Assembly (NCBI GenBank): GCA_016786595.1 | Contig: JAEUWB010000060.1 | Span: forward strand, 186,001-250,000 | DNA length: 64,000 bases | Direction of reading: 5' to 3' | From: a bacterium | GTDB taxonomy: Bacteria; Bdellovibrionota_C; UBA2361; SZUA-149; JAEUWB01 | Shown here: positions 1-9,419 of the stretch, one piece after another | How positions within the stretch are numbered: position 1 is the stretch's first letter | How the letters are laid out: the number at the start of each line of letters is the position of its first letter | Notes under the pieces: generated by a model | Told to the model about the DNA's origin: nothing | Database searches by the model: none | What the model saw: the letters and a program-made list of their open reading frames with translations, nothing else | Translations under genes and position numbers: made by a program

Positions 1-137
1 ACTCTGCGAGACTTTCGCTTTGTCTGACACTGCTCGTCGTCAGCGCAACCGCATTTCTTTCCCAGGCCGTGTTCCATGAATTGGCACGCGCGCTTAAGGA
101 GAAGAAAGGAGGGGACCAACGGGCGATGAAGCAGTGA
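1..137 (+). CDS. C-terminal end of an unknown protein (cut by window edge)
   Basis: An open frame runs from the window edge (frame starting at base 3) to TGA at 135-137, giving 44 residues. It begins with a hydrophobic stretch (LCLTLLVVSATAFL) that could be the last membrane segment, followed by a charged tail ending in RAMKQ. The other two forward frames contain stops here. Nothing in the visible part identifies a family, and the start lies outside the window. Confidence 0.45.
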   Translation, partial: SARLSLCLTLLVVSATAFLSQAVFHELARALKEKKGGDQRAMKQ

Positions 138-390
138 CGGTTTTTGGTGAGGAGCGTAGGTTTCATCCTTCCTCCTCACCCCAGCTTTCAATCAGTTACT
201 TGTTCCCTCTATTTTTTATTATTGCTTATCTCATACTACTTGTTTTCTTCCGGCTTAGGCTTGAACTTCCCCTTCCCCTTATATTTTGCAAGACTCTATT
301 CAGGACGGGGCAATAAGGGAAAGGGGAAGTATAAGTTTCCACCTACGCCGAAGCTACGGTGGGCAAGCAAGCCTAAGTTGGAAACTAGGT
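138..390. repeat. Gene-free gap with copy A of a dispersed repeat
   Basis: I see no convincing gene between the partial CDS and mreB. Bases 251-281 (CTTAGGCTTGAACTTCCCC type) and 319-385 (AAGGGGAAGTATAAGTTT, then AAGCCTAAG) are roughly inverted to each other. The same words recur at 6930-6966, 28617-28644, 34276-34363 and 55451-55490. The short open frames across this region follow the repeat and are unlikely to be genes. Confidence 0.55.
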
Positions 391-1533
391 CTAACTAATA
401 CAGACTTCTCGATACTCTTTGAAATTCTCAAGCACAGCACCAGCTCCACGCACAATTGCAGTCAGTGGATTTGCAGCTCGGAAAAATTTCAATCCCGTCT
501 CAAGGCTAAGGCGCTCAGGAAGTCCGGCAAGTAGGGCTCCGCCACCTGCAATATAAACCCCGCGTTTAAGTATATCTTCACAAAATTCAGGACTAGTTCG
601 TTCTAACCCCCGCACCACTGCGTCGATAATGGCGCTGAGGGGTTCTTGTAAGGCTTTACGTACAGTTGAGTCATCAATAATAAGCTCCCGCGGACAGCCT
701 GTCGCTAAGTCGCGCCCAAAAATTTTGATTTCGCGCGGATGAGTCATCGGCATGGCTGATCCAATTGCGAGTTTCACACGCTCAGCCTCGAAAATTCCAA
801 CATGCATATTAAATGCTTTACGGATGAATGTCTCAATTGCCTCATCCATTTCATCGCCAGCAACTCTAACGCTTTCTGAATAAGCTGTGGCGCCGAGGCT
901 AATGACCGCGACTTCAGTCGTGCCGCCGCCAATGTCAATAACCATACTCGCACCAGGCTGGTTGATCGGTAGTCCGCAACCAATCGCCGCAGCCATGGGC
1001 TCCTCGACAAGATGCACATGCCTGGCTCCGCTAGAAATTGCTGCGTCGACAACAGCTCTTTTCTCAACCATGGTGATGCCAGTTGGAACACTCACAATTA
1101 GGCGTGGACGTCTGAGCTGCCAACGCTTAGAGACTGCTGTCAAAAAACTTTTAATCATTAAATGGGTCATTTCAAAGTCGGCGATAACACCGTCTTTAAG
1201 TGGGCGTACGCAGCGGACGTTGCGAGAAGTTTTGCCATACATTTCTTTGGCTTTTTTGCCGACAGCAACGACGCGGCCATCATCTTCGCGTACTGCGACA
1301 ACACTCGGTTCATCCAGCACAACACCTTGTCCGCGGATATAGATTAAGGTGTTGGCAGTCCCCAGGTCCATCGCCATGTCTTGAGCAAAAAAACCGGAGA
1401 GAAATCCCTTCCAAGATTGTTGTGGGGGAGGTTCAGGTAAGTTTCTTTCGCGTACAAGATCATGCTGGACGATCCCAGAATTAATATCAATTTCAAATTC
1501 GGGGAGGACGCCTTCAGTTCCAACTGAAATCAT
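391..1533 (-). CDS. mreB: Rod-shape protein MreB (actin homologue)
   Basis: This is bacterial actin, which polymerises under the inner membrane and guides side-wall peptidoglycan synthesis. The phosphate-1 loop AMDLGTANTLIY, the connecting region, the phosphate-2 motif MVIDIGGGTTEVAVIS and the adenosine motif AGGGALLAGLPE are all present in order. The ATG at 1533 has GGAG nine bases upstream, so I prefer it over the TTG at 1548. Even so, about 50 residues precede the first actin motif, against roughly 10-12 in typical MreB, so there is an N-terminal extension containing a PEPPPQQ stretch. The start overlaps the end of the upstream GAF gene by 20 bases, which implies coupled translation. No mreC or mreD follows in the window. 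Confidence 0.95.
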   Translation of the reverse strand: MISVGTEGVLPEFEIDINSGIVQHDLVRERNLPEPPPQQSWKGFLSGFFAQDMAMDLGTANTLIYIRGQGVVLDEPSVVAVREDDGRVVAVGKKAKEMYGKTSRNVRCVRPLKDGVIADFEMTHLMIKSFLTAVSKRWQLRRPRLIVSVPTGITMVEKRAVVDAAISSGARHVHLVEEPMAAAIGCGLPINQPGASMVIDIGGGTTEVAVISLGATAYSESVRVAGDEMDEAIETFIRKAFNMHVGIFEAERVKLAIGSAMPMTHPREIKIFGRDLATGCPRELIIDDSTVRKALQEPLSAIIDAVVRGLERTSPEFCEDILKRGVYIAGGGALLAGLPERLSLETGLKFFRAANPLTAIVRGAGAVLENFKEYREVCIS

Positions 1534-3037
1534 TTGACTTATCTCCAATACTGCTGACTTCTGAATATTTTTGCGTTGAATTTTCGAGCGACTTAGCTTG
1601 AATTGTTAAAAGCGTTTCTTTGATTAAGCCCCGAATGGATGCTTTAATTTCGGGGCTAGTTTCAACCTTAATAATCGAAATCCCCTCTAGTAACATTTCG
1701 CCGATGCGCTGAATATCGCTCGATTTTGCGAGATTAGTCGGGTCGTCGAGGCGCACGGTTTTGAGGGTTACGCGTAGGCGGCTAAGGAAATGATTTACAT
1801 GAGCTGTTTCTGCAAGCACTAAGATCTGGCTACCGTAGAGGCCGGTGATTAATGAGCTTTGTCGACGCAACTGCTCTGTGAGTCGTAAAACTTTGTCAAA
1901 AACTAAACTCGAAGTATCGATACCAAAAGCGCGTTCGAGATCAAGAAAATTATTAAAGCAGATACGAATTAGCGTGCGGGGCTGGGTTTGCTTTAATAGC
2001 TGATCTGCTTCAGTCGCAAAGAGCCGCCAGGATAAAAGCCCAGCCTCGCTTTTCAGTAGCTGCGCTCGTTCGCGCAAGCGAATCAGCTCAATTTGTTTTC
2101 CCAGTTCAGCAGTGATGCGTTCTAGCGCGGTCACGCTTGGAGCGTTGAAAACTTGCTGCGGGTTACCGAGAACATTGAGCGAGCCTGCTTCCTTGCCGAG
2201 CACATGGAAGGGGATCGAAAGAAATGAGCGCTGCGAAGTATCGTCATTGGGAAGAGTTTGGACGGTGCGATCGGAGCAAATAATTTTTTTATGCTTGCAA
2301 ACTAGGTCAAGCAAGCGATGCTGTAAATTATCAGTCGAAGAAGTCGAATAGAAAATTCCATCACCAACGCCATCGGCCGCAGTCACCATGGCAACAATTG
2401 CTGCGGGATCAACAATTTCCGCAGGCACATTAATCGCATGGGATAAGAGCATGCGCTCGTCTTCGAAATTTCGGATTTCCTCGATGAAACTTGGTAGTGT
2501 CTCGTTAGGAATATCTTCAATCTGAGTTTTAACTTGTAAGTTCAAACGAATCAGTGCGCGAACTTGTTCGGAGCAGTCGGCTAATAATTTTTCTACAATT
2601 TTAGGGAAAGCGTAAGTCTTTTTACTGTCGCAGGTAATCACGCCCAGAACATTTTTGTCGTTGTCGAGTATGGGCAGAGCTAAAAAACTCTTCAGTGATT
2701 GATCCTCGCGGTAACAAAGTAAGGTGCGTGCATCGTGTTCAAATGGAGAGACCTGCACACGCACGGAGTTTGCTGCAGTCCAGCCGATTAAGCCCGAACC
2801 ATACTTTATTTCTGCATCTGTAATAAATTCACGGCTGAGCGAATGAAACCCGCCAACTACTAGCGAATTTCGTTCTGGATGCTTGAGAAAAATCGCCGCT
2901 GTGTATGCTTCTGTAGCGTTGGCAATTAAACGCGCAAGATTTGAGAGGTCAGACCCTAGCCCGGTTGAAACAGGGGATTCAACCAAATGATCTGTGGAAA
3001 GGTAAAATACGTCTTCGGATTTATTGATTTGTTCCAT
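1514..3037 (-). CDS. GAF-domain protein with degenerate GGDEF-like C-terminus
   Basis: This 507-residue soluble protein has a GAF-type sensory fold at about residues 30-165 (GLIGWTAANS, LALPILDNDKNVLGVITCDS) and probably a second, weaker one at about 200-320. Residues 335-470 have the layout of a diguanylate cyclase domain (GLLSWRLFATEADQLL, then FNNFLDLERAFG). Where GGDEF is expected the sequence reads LYGSQ, so cyclase activity should be lost. It has no membrane segment. It lies directly upstream of mreB and overlaps it by 20 bases, suggesting a shared transcript and possibly a role in shape or growth control. The GAF call is reasonably sure, and the GGDEF relation is my inference from layout. 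Confidence 0.7.
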   Translation of the reverse strand: MEQINKSEDVFYLSTDHLVESPVSTGLGSDLSNLARLIANATEAYTAAIFLKHPERNSLVVGGFHSLSREFITDAEIKYGSGLIGWTAANSVRVQVSPFEHDARTLLCYREDQSLKSFLALPILDNDKNVLGVITCDSKKTYAFPKIVEKLLADCSEQVRALIRLNLQVKTQIEDIPNETLPSFIEEIRNFEDERMLLSHAINVPAEIVDPAAIVAMVTAADGVGDGIFYSTSSTDNLQHRLLDLVCKHKKIICSDRTVQTLPNDDTSQRSFLSIPFHVLGKEAGSLNVLGNPQQVFNAPSVTALERITAELGKQIELIRLRERAQLLKSEAGLLSWRLFATEADQLLKQTQPRTLIRICFNNFLDLERAFGIDTSSLVFDKVLRLTEQLRRQSSLITGLYGSQILVLAETAHVNHFLSRLRVTLKTVRLDDPTNLAKSSDIQRIGEMLLEGISIIKVETSPEIKASIRGLIKETLLTIQAKSLENSTQKYSEVSSIGDKSNDFSWN

Positions 3038-3159
3038 CGAGTGTTTTTGCTAATGCTAACAATAAGTTAAGTCTGAACTACAACTCAGTTAAACTAGCAT
3101 CTAGGACAAGAAATCACAAGACTATAAATCTCGAGAGATTTAGTTTCGCGACAGATCCT

Positions 3160-5088
3160 TTACTCTTCTGTTGCTTTGGCGCGAAGAAAGGCTTCGTAGT
3201 TACTTTCACTACTTTCATTATTTTCGCTGGCAGTCGGACGCTCCGGAATACGCTCGGCCACGTTTTCTGCGGCATGGCCGTGAGTAAGCGGGTAATCGCG
3301 TTTTGATTCATCTGTGACTTCCTCGCGATTGTACGAGTCTGACCCAGGTTGATTTTCGCTCCTACCGGCATATTGATTATTGTAAGGACGCCTTTGTCCA
3401 CCACCACGTCTTGTACGGTCACGACCGCCACGGCGATTATTCCCGCTACCTTGTCCGCCGCCACCACGGCGGCGGTCGCTATTGCGGTTCCTGGAATCAC
3501 CACGGCGATCTCCGCGAGAACGATCCGGTGAATATCCGCCTCGCGGTGAACGCTGGGCCTGTTGTTGTGGGGTAGTTTCAGAAGGTTGAGCAGCTTCGCG
3601 GTTGATTCCACCCAATTCCATTTCATAGTCATCAGGACTAAGGCGGCCATCAGCAATCACAAGTATTGTTGTATCGGTTGCACGCTCAAAATCAGAGAGT
3701 ATTTGTCGCTTATTGTTGAGTAAGAAAAGCGCTGCAGATGGATTCATGCGCACGCGCACCTGGTGCACGCCACCTAAGAATACGGCACTTTGAATCTTCC
3801 TGAGCACTTCAAGCGCGGATGATTCATGGGTTTTAAGTCGGCCAGCGCCTTGACATTGCGGGCACTTAACGTGACTTTGAATTGTCAGAGATGTTTTTAA
3901 GCGTTGGCGCGACATCTCGAGCAGTCCGAACTGGGAAATTCTACCCATTTCTACCTTAGCTTTATCGCTACGTAAGGATTGTTTGAGTATTTTCTCAACA
4001 GTATTTTTGTGGCGTTTATCCCACATATCGATAAAGTCGATCACGATTAGGCCACCCAGATCGCGCAAGCGCAATTGCCGCGCAACCATTTCTGCAGCTT
4101 CGCAGTTGGTGCGAAATGCTGTTTCTTCAACGTCAGCTTGCCCGGTAGCTCGGCCTGAGTTGACGTCGATTGCAACGATCGCTTCAGTTTGATTGATTAC
4201 AATTGAGCCGCCAGAGGGTAGATGCACTTCGGATTTTAAAGTTGTATCAACTTGGGAATCAATTTCATATTTAGAAAAAAGCGGTTGTAGTTCTTGGTAA
4301 TGAATGATCTTGACGTTTGATTGTGGTAAGTTACGGTCGAAAAACTCACGCACTTCTTGATAGACATGCGTTTCGTCGATGACAATCTCCTCAACATCTT
4401 GAGTTAAGTAGTCGCGAATTGTGCGCAGCGCTAAAGTGCTTTCGCGGAATAAAATCCTCGGTCCTGGACCATCAAGGCTCTTTTCGACAATTGTATACCA
4501 AGCATCAAGTAGGTTTTGTAGGTCGCGTTCAAGTTCTTGAACGCTGCGGTTAATCCCTGCAGTGCGCACAATTACACCCATCCCAGCCGGGACTTTCAAG
4601 AGTTCCATTGCTTGACGCAGTTTAGAGCGCTGGCTTTCACTGGAAATTTTGCGCGAAACGCCGCCGCGTTGGTTACCTATCATTAAAACCAAATAGCGAC
4701 CTGGCAGCGAGAGGTTGGTGGTCAGTGTTGCGCCTTTAGCGTCACGGCCGTCCTTGACCACTTGGACAACGAGTTCTTGGCTGGCGGTTAAGGCATCTTG
4801 CATCGATACGCGCTGGCGATGGCCATTGCCGTTACTGGGAACCCCGTCTTTGAAATAACTCGGATTGACGTCATTGATTTGTAAAAAACCATTACGCTCG
4901 GCACCGATATCTAGAAAAGCTGCCTGTAAGCTTGGCTCAATGCGCATGATCGGGGCTTTATAGATGTTGCCGCGCATCTGGCCTGAATCTGCACGTTCAA
5001 CCTCAAGTTCAACGAGCACACCATCTTCAACAATTGCAACGCGACATTCCTCAGAATGTGCAGCATTAATCAACATTTTACGTGACAT
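3160..5088 (-). CDS. rng: Ribonuclease E/G family endoribonuclease
   Basis: This is a single-strand RNA endonuclease for rRNA maturation and mRNA decay. An S1 RNA-binding domain lies at about residues 38-125. The catalytic DNase-I-like subdomain carries AIVAIDVNSG and LIVIDFIDM, whose aspartates bind the catalytic metal. CPQCQGAG is the zinc-link that dimerises the family. The core resembles RNase G, but after about residue 500 there is an Arg/Gly/Asn-rich tail (many RGG and RR clusters, residues 520-580) likely to bind RNA, as in longer RNase E proteins. GAGAGG lies five bases before the ATG. Codons in the tail create overlapping open frames on both strands, which I disregard. Confidence 0.93.
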   Translation of the reverse strand: MSRKMLINAAHSEECRVAIVEDGVLVELEVERADSGQMRGNIYKAPIMRIEPSLQAAFLDIGAERNGFLQINDVNPSYFKDGVPSNGNGHRQRVSMQDALTASQELVVQVVKDGRDAKGATLTTNLSLPGRYLVLMIGNQRGGVSRKISSESQRSKLRQAMELLKVPAGMGVIVRTAGINRSVQELERDLQNLLDAWYTIVEKSLDGPGPRILFRESTLALRTIRDYLTQDVEEIVIDETHVYQEVREFFDRNLPQSNVKIIHYQELQPLFSKYEIDSQVDTTLKSEVHLPSGGSIVINQTEAIVAIDVNSGRATGQADVEETAFRTNCEAAEMVARQLRLRDLGGLIVIDFIDMWDKRHKNTVEKILKQSLRSDKAKVEMGRISQFGLLEMSRQRLKTSLTIQSHVKCPQCQGAGRLKTHESSALEVLRKIQSAVFLGGVHQVRVRMNPSAALFLLNNKRQILSDFERATDTTILVIADGRLSPDDYEMELGGINREAAQPSETTPQQQAQRSPRGGYSPDRSRGDRRGDSRNRNSDRRRGGGGQGSGNNRRGGRDRTRRGGGQRRPYNNQYAGRSENQPGSDSYNREEVTDESKRDYPLTHGHAAENVAERIPERPTASENNESSESNYEAFLRAKATEE

Positions 5089-5647
5089 AGTAACCTCTCT
5101 TCTGCCCAGACATGGCTAAGACAAAGATTGGTTAAGAGAGTTCTACTGTTCGAGCGAGCAGAGATCTTAGACGCAGAATTAAATTTCTGCTGAGGGCACT
5201 TGCGCCTGCAGGAAAATAGCAAGCGATAAAAAAACAAAATTATTGTTGTCTAGATCTGTAATGCCTAACTTCATGTAATTGACTTGAATCGTCTAAAAGT
5301 AAAAATCCTTAATCCAGTTTGTCTTACCCACTAGCTTTTTGCGGGCGATAAACTTAAAAATCTGCAAATAAATAACTAAGTTAATAATTAAATCGTTCCA
5401 ATGCACCCCTAAGCTCTGAGGGGCATCGCTTAAAAATTTTTCTAATGCTGCAGCTAATCTTGCAGCTCCTCTAACGAAGCCACCAATATTGTGTATAAAG
5501 TAGCTCGCGCAGAGGCTTAGTATATATTATTATGATGCTTAGAGCCAAACTTCCTGAGCAGAAAGTTTGGATAAAGCGCATCAAAAAAGTAGTTAACGAT
5601 TAATAATCTTGTAATCCTAGAGGCTTAGTATTGTCAGACTGAGGTAT
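5089..5647. other. Long gap between divergent RNase E/G and FHA genes
   Basis: There is no supported gene in about 560 bases. The gap must hold the promoters of both flanking genes. A small hairpin (CCCCT/AGGGG, about 5406-5423) and another (CCAAACTT/AAGTTTGG, about 5549-5574) are visible; neither has a clear T-run. A 9-codon ORF at 5445-5474 (MLQLILQLL) is leucine-rich but built from a short internal repeat and has no convincing ribosome binding site. RNase E-family genes are often autoregulated through long leaders, which could explain the length; that is inference. Confidence 0.4.
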
Positions 5648-6004
5648 ATGACCAAACAACTCATGCGTAGCGCGATATTAAATGTTGAGCGTGGCCCTAA
5701 GAAGGGCGCTGAATTTGCTCTAATTGAAGGGGTAAATCTAATTGGCCGCTGGGATCCCGATAAAGGAGCGTTTCCTGAAGTTGATCTTGAGGTGCATGAC
5801 CCAGAGGCAAAAGTATCTCGCCGCCATGCGATAATCTCGATTGAACCGGAGGGAAAAATTATTATCGAAGATGTTGGCAGTTTGAACGGTACCTTCATTA
5901 ACCGTGGTGAAAGATTAAAACCGGGCGTTAAAGTCGAGTTGAAAGACGGGGATGAAATTGTAATTGGTAAAACGTTTTTACGCTTACTGGCGGTAGCATC
6001 TTAG
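5648..6004 (+). CDS. Small FHA-domain protein
   Basis: This 118-residue protein is almost entirely one forkhead-associated domain, which binds phosphothreonine peptides. Family motifs are visible in order: LIGRWD (the GR loop), VSRRHAII (the S and H that contact phosphate), then DVGSLNGTFINRGE (the LNGT turn) and the closing DGDEIVIGKTFLRL. There is no signal peptide or second domain, so it acts as a cytoplasmic adaptor, presumably reading a Ser/Thr kinase not in this window. GAGG stands very close to the ATG at 5648. The next ATG at 5663 is an alternative start. Confidence 0.88.
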   Translation: MTKQLMRSAILNVERGPKKGAEFALIEGVNLIGRWDPDKGAFPEVDLEVHDPEAKVSRRHAIISIEPEGKIIIEDVGSLNGTFINRGERLKPGVKVELKDGDEIVIGKTFLRLLAVAS

Positions 6005-6240
6005 GTTACGCAACATAATATTTCTCTCCAAAAATTTGATAAAATCCAATAAATTCAAATAGTTATGAGTCACTATAGAACTCGCTAGAGGTCTAGTAAG
6101 AGAAACTCGTAAAAAACACTCGAGTTTATTCTATTTCCTGTCGATTTAGTCATATGAAAGCCAAAAATGCAGCAGAGTGAAATTGCGTAATTCAATTCAA
6201 GGTTTTCGTAAAAGGTTTAGGAAGAACGAGGATAAGTGTC

Positions 6241-6873
6241 ATGAAAATAGTCGTAGCAGATGATCACGCAGTAATGCGCCAAGCGCTAAAAGCGTTACTC
6301 GGTGGGATGAATGGCTTTGAAGTTGTTGGCGAAGCTAAAGATGGACTTGAGCTCATGCCATTAGTTGAGAGAGAAAGCCCTGATGTCGTGATTCTCGATC
6401 TCTCCATGCCCAATCTTGGCGGAATTGAAACAATTGCGCGTTTACGTCGAGTTGTGAATAGCCCCACAGTGCTAGTGCTCTCTGCCCGTGAAGATGACCA
6501 ATCGGTGCGCGAAGCAATTAAGGCTGGCGCTAAAGGTTATTTACCGAAAAGTGTTGATGCTGGAGAACTAGAATTTGCACTACGCTCGGTTGTCAATGGC
6601 GACTCATATTTAAGTCCAAAAGTTTGTGGAGCGATGATGCGCCCTGAGTCAAATGCAGAATCTCAAGTTGGCTTGCTTTCGCAGCGCGAACGTGAAGTGA
6701 TGAAATTACTTTGCGAAGGTCAGCCCAATCGCGAAATCGCCAATAAACTTCATATCTCAGCTCGCACAGTTGATACGCATCGAGCTAATATCATGAAAAA
6801 GCTTGCTGTAAAGAGCAATGCTGAATTAGTGCAGTTGGCGATTAAATTTGGCGTGATTGAGCCCCGAGCTTAA
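6241..6873 (+). CDS. NarL/LuxR-type response regulator
   Basis: This is a two-component transcription regulator of 210 residues. The receiver domain (1-120) has the acidic pair ADDH (D7, D8), the phosphoacceptor D53 in ILDLSMP, and the conserved lysine in YLPKS. The LuxR/GerE helix-turn-helix (about 143-205) shows LSQREREVMKLL and ANKLHISARTVDTHRANIMKKL. GAGGA lies nine bases before the ATG. No histidine kinase is adjacent, so it is an orphan, and its target genes cannot be read from the window. Confidence 0.93.
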   Translation: MKIVVADDHAVMRQALKALLGGMNGFEVVGEAKDGLELMPLVERESPDVVILDLSMPNLGGIETIARLRRVVNSPTVLVLSAREDDQSVREAIKAGAKGYLPKSVDAGELEFALRSVVNGDSYLSPKVCGAMMRPESNAESQVGLLSQREREVMKLLCEGQPNREIANKLHISARTVDTHRANIMKKLAVKSNAELVQLAIKFGVIEPRA

Positions 6874-6989
6874 TTCCATCTTATGCCCTTAAGCGTGCAC
6901 TTGAACTTTGCGATGAACTGAAAGAATAAGGTTAAGCAAAAGTTCAGGTTCAAGCCGAAGTTGAACGATTGAATACCTGAGACAATTCT

Positions 6990-7643
6990 TTAGAGCGTGG
7001 AATACTCAATACGCTTTGCTGGCGGTAAATTGAGCCAATGAATTTCGGTTTTAAGAGTTCCGCTTGAGGCAGCATCTTCCTTCCAGGCTTGCATAATTTG
7101 GTCCACGCCGCGCATCCGCTCTCTTAATTTTCGCGGGGCAAAAGTGCCAAAGATTTTACGGATTCCAACATACTCAAAGAAAGTCAAACAACCGTTGGGG
7201 GAAAGCATGCCTTGCAGTAACTTGAGGATTTCATCCGTCAGTTCTGGCGTGAAAGATGAAAATGGTAGGCTGCAGAGAATGAAATCATATTTCTCAGTAG
7301 TTTGCCGTCCCAGCTCTTGGACTGGTCCATCAAAAAAAGAAATCCTCTCAGCATTTCGCAAGTAATATGGATTACTGGATAACTGATGTCTGAGGGTTTG
7401 TAATAGCCTTGAGTTGATTTCGCAAACCATAAACTGATCATGCGCTGTTAGCACTTTCAAGACTTCGCGAGTTAGGGGGCCCGTCCCCGGACCGACTTCC
7501 AGAATTTTTCTACGAGTATCTTGATCGTCTAGTGGGGAAACCATCGCTCGGGCTAGTGCTTTTGAGCTTGGACAGATACTGCCAATTTCTGAATAGCGAC
7601 GAGTCAATTCCGAAACAAATGTTGCATACGCCTTAATTGACAT
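6990..7643 (-). CDS. SAM-dependent methyltransferase, PmtA/KsgA-like
   Basis: A class I methyltransferase of 217 residues. The SAM-binding motif ILEVGPGTGPLTREVL sits near residue 50 and the acidic loop CEIN follows at the end of strand 2. The pattern SLPFSSFTPELTDEIL followed by CLTFFEYVGIRKIFG is what I recall from phosphatidylethanolamine N-methyltransferases (PmtA type) rather than the NLPY motif of KsgA rRNA dimethylases. So phospholipid methylation at the inner membrane is the best guess. I chose the ATG at 7643, which has GAGG just upstream, over the TTG at 7652. It runs convergently to the response regulator. Confidence 0.7.
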   Translation of the reverse strand: MSIKAYATFVSELTRRYSEIGSICPSSKALARAMVSPLDDQDTRRKILEVGPGTGPLTREVLKVLTAHDQFMVCEINSRLLQTLRHQLSSNPYYLRNAERISFFDGPVQELGRQTTEKYDFILCSLPFSSFTPELTDEILKLLQGMLSPNGCLTFFEYVGIRKIFGTFAPRKLRERMRGVDQIMQAWKEDAASSGTLKTEIHWLNLPPAKRIEYSTL

Positions 7644-7693
7644 AGGCCTCAAAGTAACACAGCAGGTAGGTCATAACTAGATCTTATGTGTGG

Positions 7694-8317
7694 CTAGTGA
7701 TTATTACTGATAAAATTAAGGAAGAGTTGATGCACTGGAGAGAACCCTGGCGAGAGTTCAGGATGAAATGTTGCTGCGAGAATATTATGTTTTCTGACTA
7801 AGACCGGGTCACCCTTAGAAGTTAAGAGGGTTTGAGTGTCTTGCCCTGTTCGAGTAATGCGCGGAGCGCGAATAAAGACTCCTTCAATTGAGTGCTGCGA
7901 AGCTGTGAAAGTTTTTTTACCTTCAGCTGTAATTTCCAGCTGACTAGCAATCGAGGATTGCAACTGACGCCCGTAAGCATTGCGTTCAACGTCAATGTCA
8001 AGCGCATCGAGTGATTCTTGTTCTGGACGACGCACATGCTTGGCAAGTAAAATTACCCCGGCGCAGGTAGCAAGCACGGGAAATCCACCGCGGATCATTT
8101 TTAGTAATTGTGTGGCAAGGTTGCGGTCTAACAATTTGAGCATCGTCGTCGATTCGCCACCAGGGATAACAATCCCACGAATTTGCTCAAGGTCGGCACT
8201 AGAGCGCACCTCAATCACGTTGCAACCTAACTCAGATAATTTGGACGCATGTGCAGCAAAATCTCCTTGTAGGGAGAGCACTCCAACCGTAATTTGAGTG
8301 GTTGTCGTTTGCGACAT
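7694..8317 (-). CDS. pdxT: Pyridoxal 5'-phosphate synthase glutaminase subunit PdxT
   Basis: This class I glutaminase releases ammonia from glutamine and channels it to PdxS for vitamin B6 synthesis. GVLSLQGDFAAHA starts the domain, VIPGGESTTM forms the oxyanion region, ATCAG carries the nucleophilic cysteine, and FHPEL supplies the His-Glu of the triad. Length (207 residues) is slightly above the usual 190. The gene follows pdxS by nine bases on the same strand, so the two subunits are co-transcribed. Confidence 0.95.
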   Translation of the reverse strand: MSQTTTTQITVGVLSLQGDFAAHASKLSELGCNVIEVRSSADLEQIRGIVIPGGESTTMLKLLDRNLATQLLKMIRGGFPVLATCAGVILLAKHVRRPEQESLDALDIDVERNAYGRQLQSSIASQLEITAEGKKTFTASQHSIEGVFIRAPRITRTGQDTQTLLTSKGDPVLVRKHNILAATFHPELSPGFSPVHQLFLNFISNNH

Positions 8318-8326
8318 CTGTGTCGA

Positions 8327-9208
8327 TTACCAGCCGCGTTCTTGTAAGCGCTCTTGCGGGCTTAAACTTGCAATTTCAATTCCGTTCATTGCGCCGCGTA
8401 ATCCCTTAGAAACTTCAAGCAGTACTTTAGGATCATTGTAGTGCGTTGTGGCACGCACAATTGCGCGCGCGCGTGCTGCGGGGTCTTCAGACTTAAAGAT
8501 TCCCGAGCCGACAAATACTGCCTCAGCGCCGAGCTGGCACATGAGCGCAGCATCAGCAGGCGTTGCGATGCCTCCAGCAGCAAAATTTGGGACGGGCAGT
8601 TTCCCTGATTGTGCAACTAATTTTACAACCTCATATGAAGCGCCAAGGTCTTTGGCTGCAACCACTAGCTCTTCTTCGCCGAGCAGCGTGAGTCGCTTAA
8701 TGTCTGAGGTAATCGTGCGCATATGTCGCACGGCTTCAATCACGTTGCCAGTGCCTGCTTCACCTTTAGTGCGAATCATTGCAGCCCCTTCACTAATGCG
8801 GCGCAAAGCTTCGCCGAGATTGCGTGCTCCGCAAACGAATGGAACTGAAAAATCAAATTTATTCACATGATATTTTTCGTCAGCAGGAGTTAAGACTTCG
8901 CTTTCGTCGATAAAGTCGACTCCAAGTTCTTGTAGAATCTGAGCTTCAACAAAATGTCCAATGCGGACTTTCGCCATGACTGGAATGCTGACAGCGTTCA
9001 TGATGCCTTCAATTACATCAATCATGGCCATGCGGGCCACGCCCCCTGCTTTCCTGATATCAGCAGGAACGCGCTCTAAAGCCATGACTGCGCAGGCTCC
9101 TGACTCTTCGGCGATTAAGGCTTGCTCGGCATTGATCACATCCATGATCACTCCGCCTTTGAGCATTTCTGCTAAACCCACTTTTAAACGAAAAGCTTGC
9201 TTTTCCAT
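8327..9208 (-). CDS. pdxS: Pyridoxal 5'-phosphate synthase lyase subunit PdxS
   Basis: PdxS condenses ribose 5-phosphate, glyceraldehyde 3-phosphate and ammonia into pyridoxal phosphate in the DXP-independent route. At 293 residues it has normal length. The sequence is strongly conserved: [38 protein letters not shown] with the ribose-binding lysine, [15 protein letters not shown], and [21 protein letters not shown]. It is first gene of the pdxS-pdxT pair. No thiamine or B6 riboswitch is evident upstream (9209-9419). Confidence 0.97.
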   Translation of the reverse strand: MEKQAFRLKVGLAEMLKGGVIMDVINAEQALIAEESGACAVMALERVPADIRKAGGVARMAMIDVIEGIMNAVSIPVMAKVRIGHFVEAQILQELGVDFIDESEVLTPADEKYHVNKFDFSVPFVCGARNLGEALRRISEGAAMIRTKGEAGTGNVIEAVRHMRTITSDIKRLTLLGEEELVVAAKDLGASYEVVKLVAQSGKLPVPNFAAGGIATPADAALMCQLGAEAVFVGSGIFKSEDPAARARAIVRATTHYNDPKVLLEVSKGLRGAMNGIEIASLSPQERLQERGW

Positions 9209-9419
9209 GCTTAACTACACCTAAATATCCAGACTAATAAACCAGACTATATATATGGCGCATCAACGCCGATGGTGTTATCTATTTTTTCTAAGACTTT
9301 TTGTCAAAAATGCCTTTTGTCAGCCATTTTAAGCGGTTTAATTTGGTTAATTTTTTTCTTCTATCGTGCCTAGTTTTTTGGCAAATATCTTTTGCATAAG
9401 CTTAAAGGATTTTCGGATT

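Noticed and set aside
3114-3656. Minus-strand 180-codon ORF overlapping the end of the RNase E/G gene
   Set aside because: It lies out of frame over the Arg/Gly-rich tail, whose biased codons open other frames; the RNase frame is clearly the real one.
5445-5474. Leucine-rich 9-codon ORF (MLQLILQLL) as a leader peptide
   Set aside because: It is made by a short internal repeat of TTGCAGCT-like sequence, has no promoter or terminator hairpin in the right place, and the next gene (FHA) has no link to leucine.
8448-8870. Plus-strand ORFs opposite pdxS and elsewhere
   Set aside because: They are antisense shadows of strongly conserved genes with no ribosome binding site or family motif.
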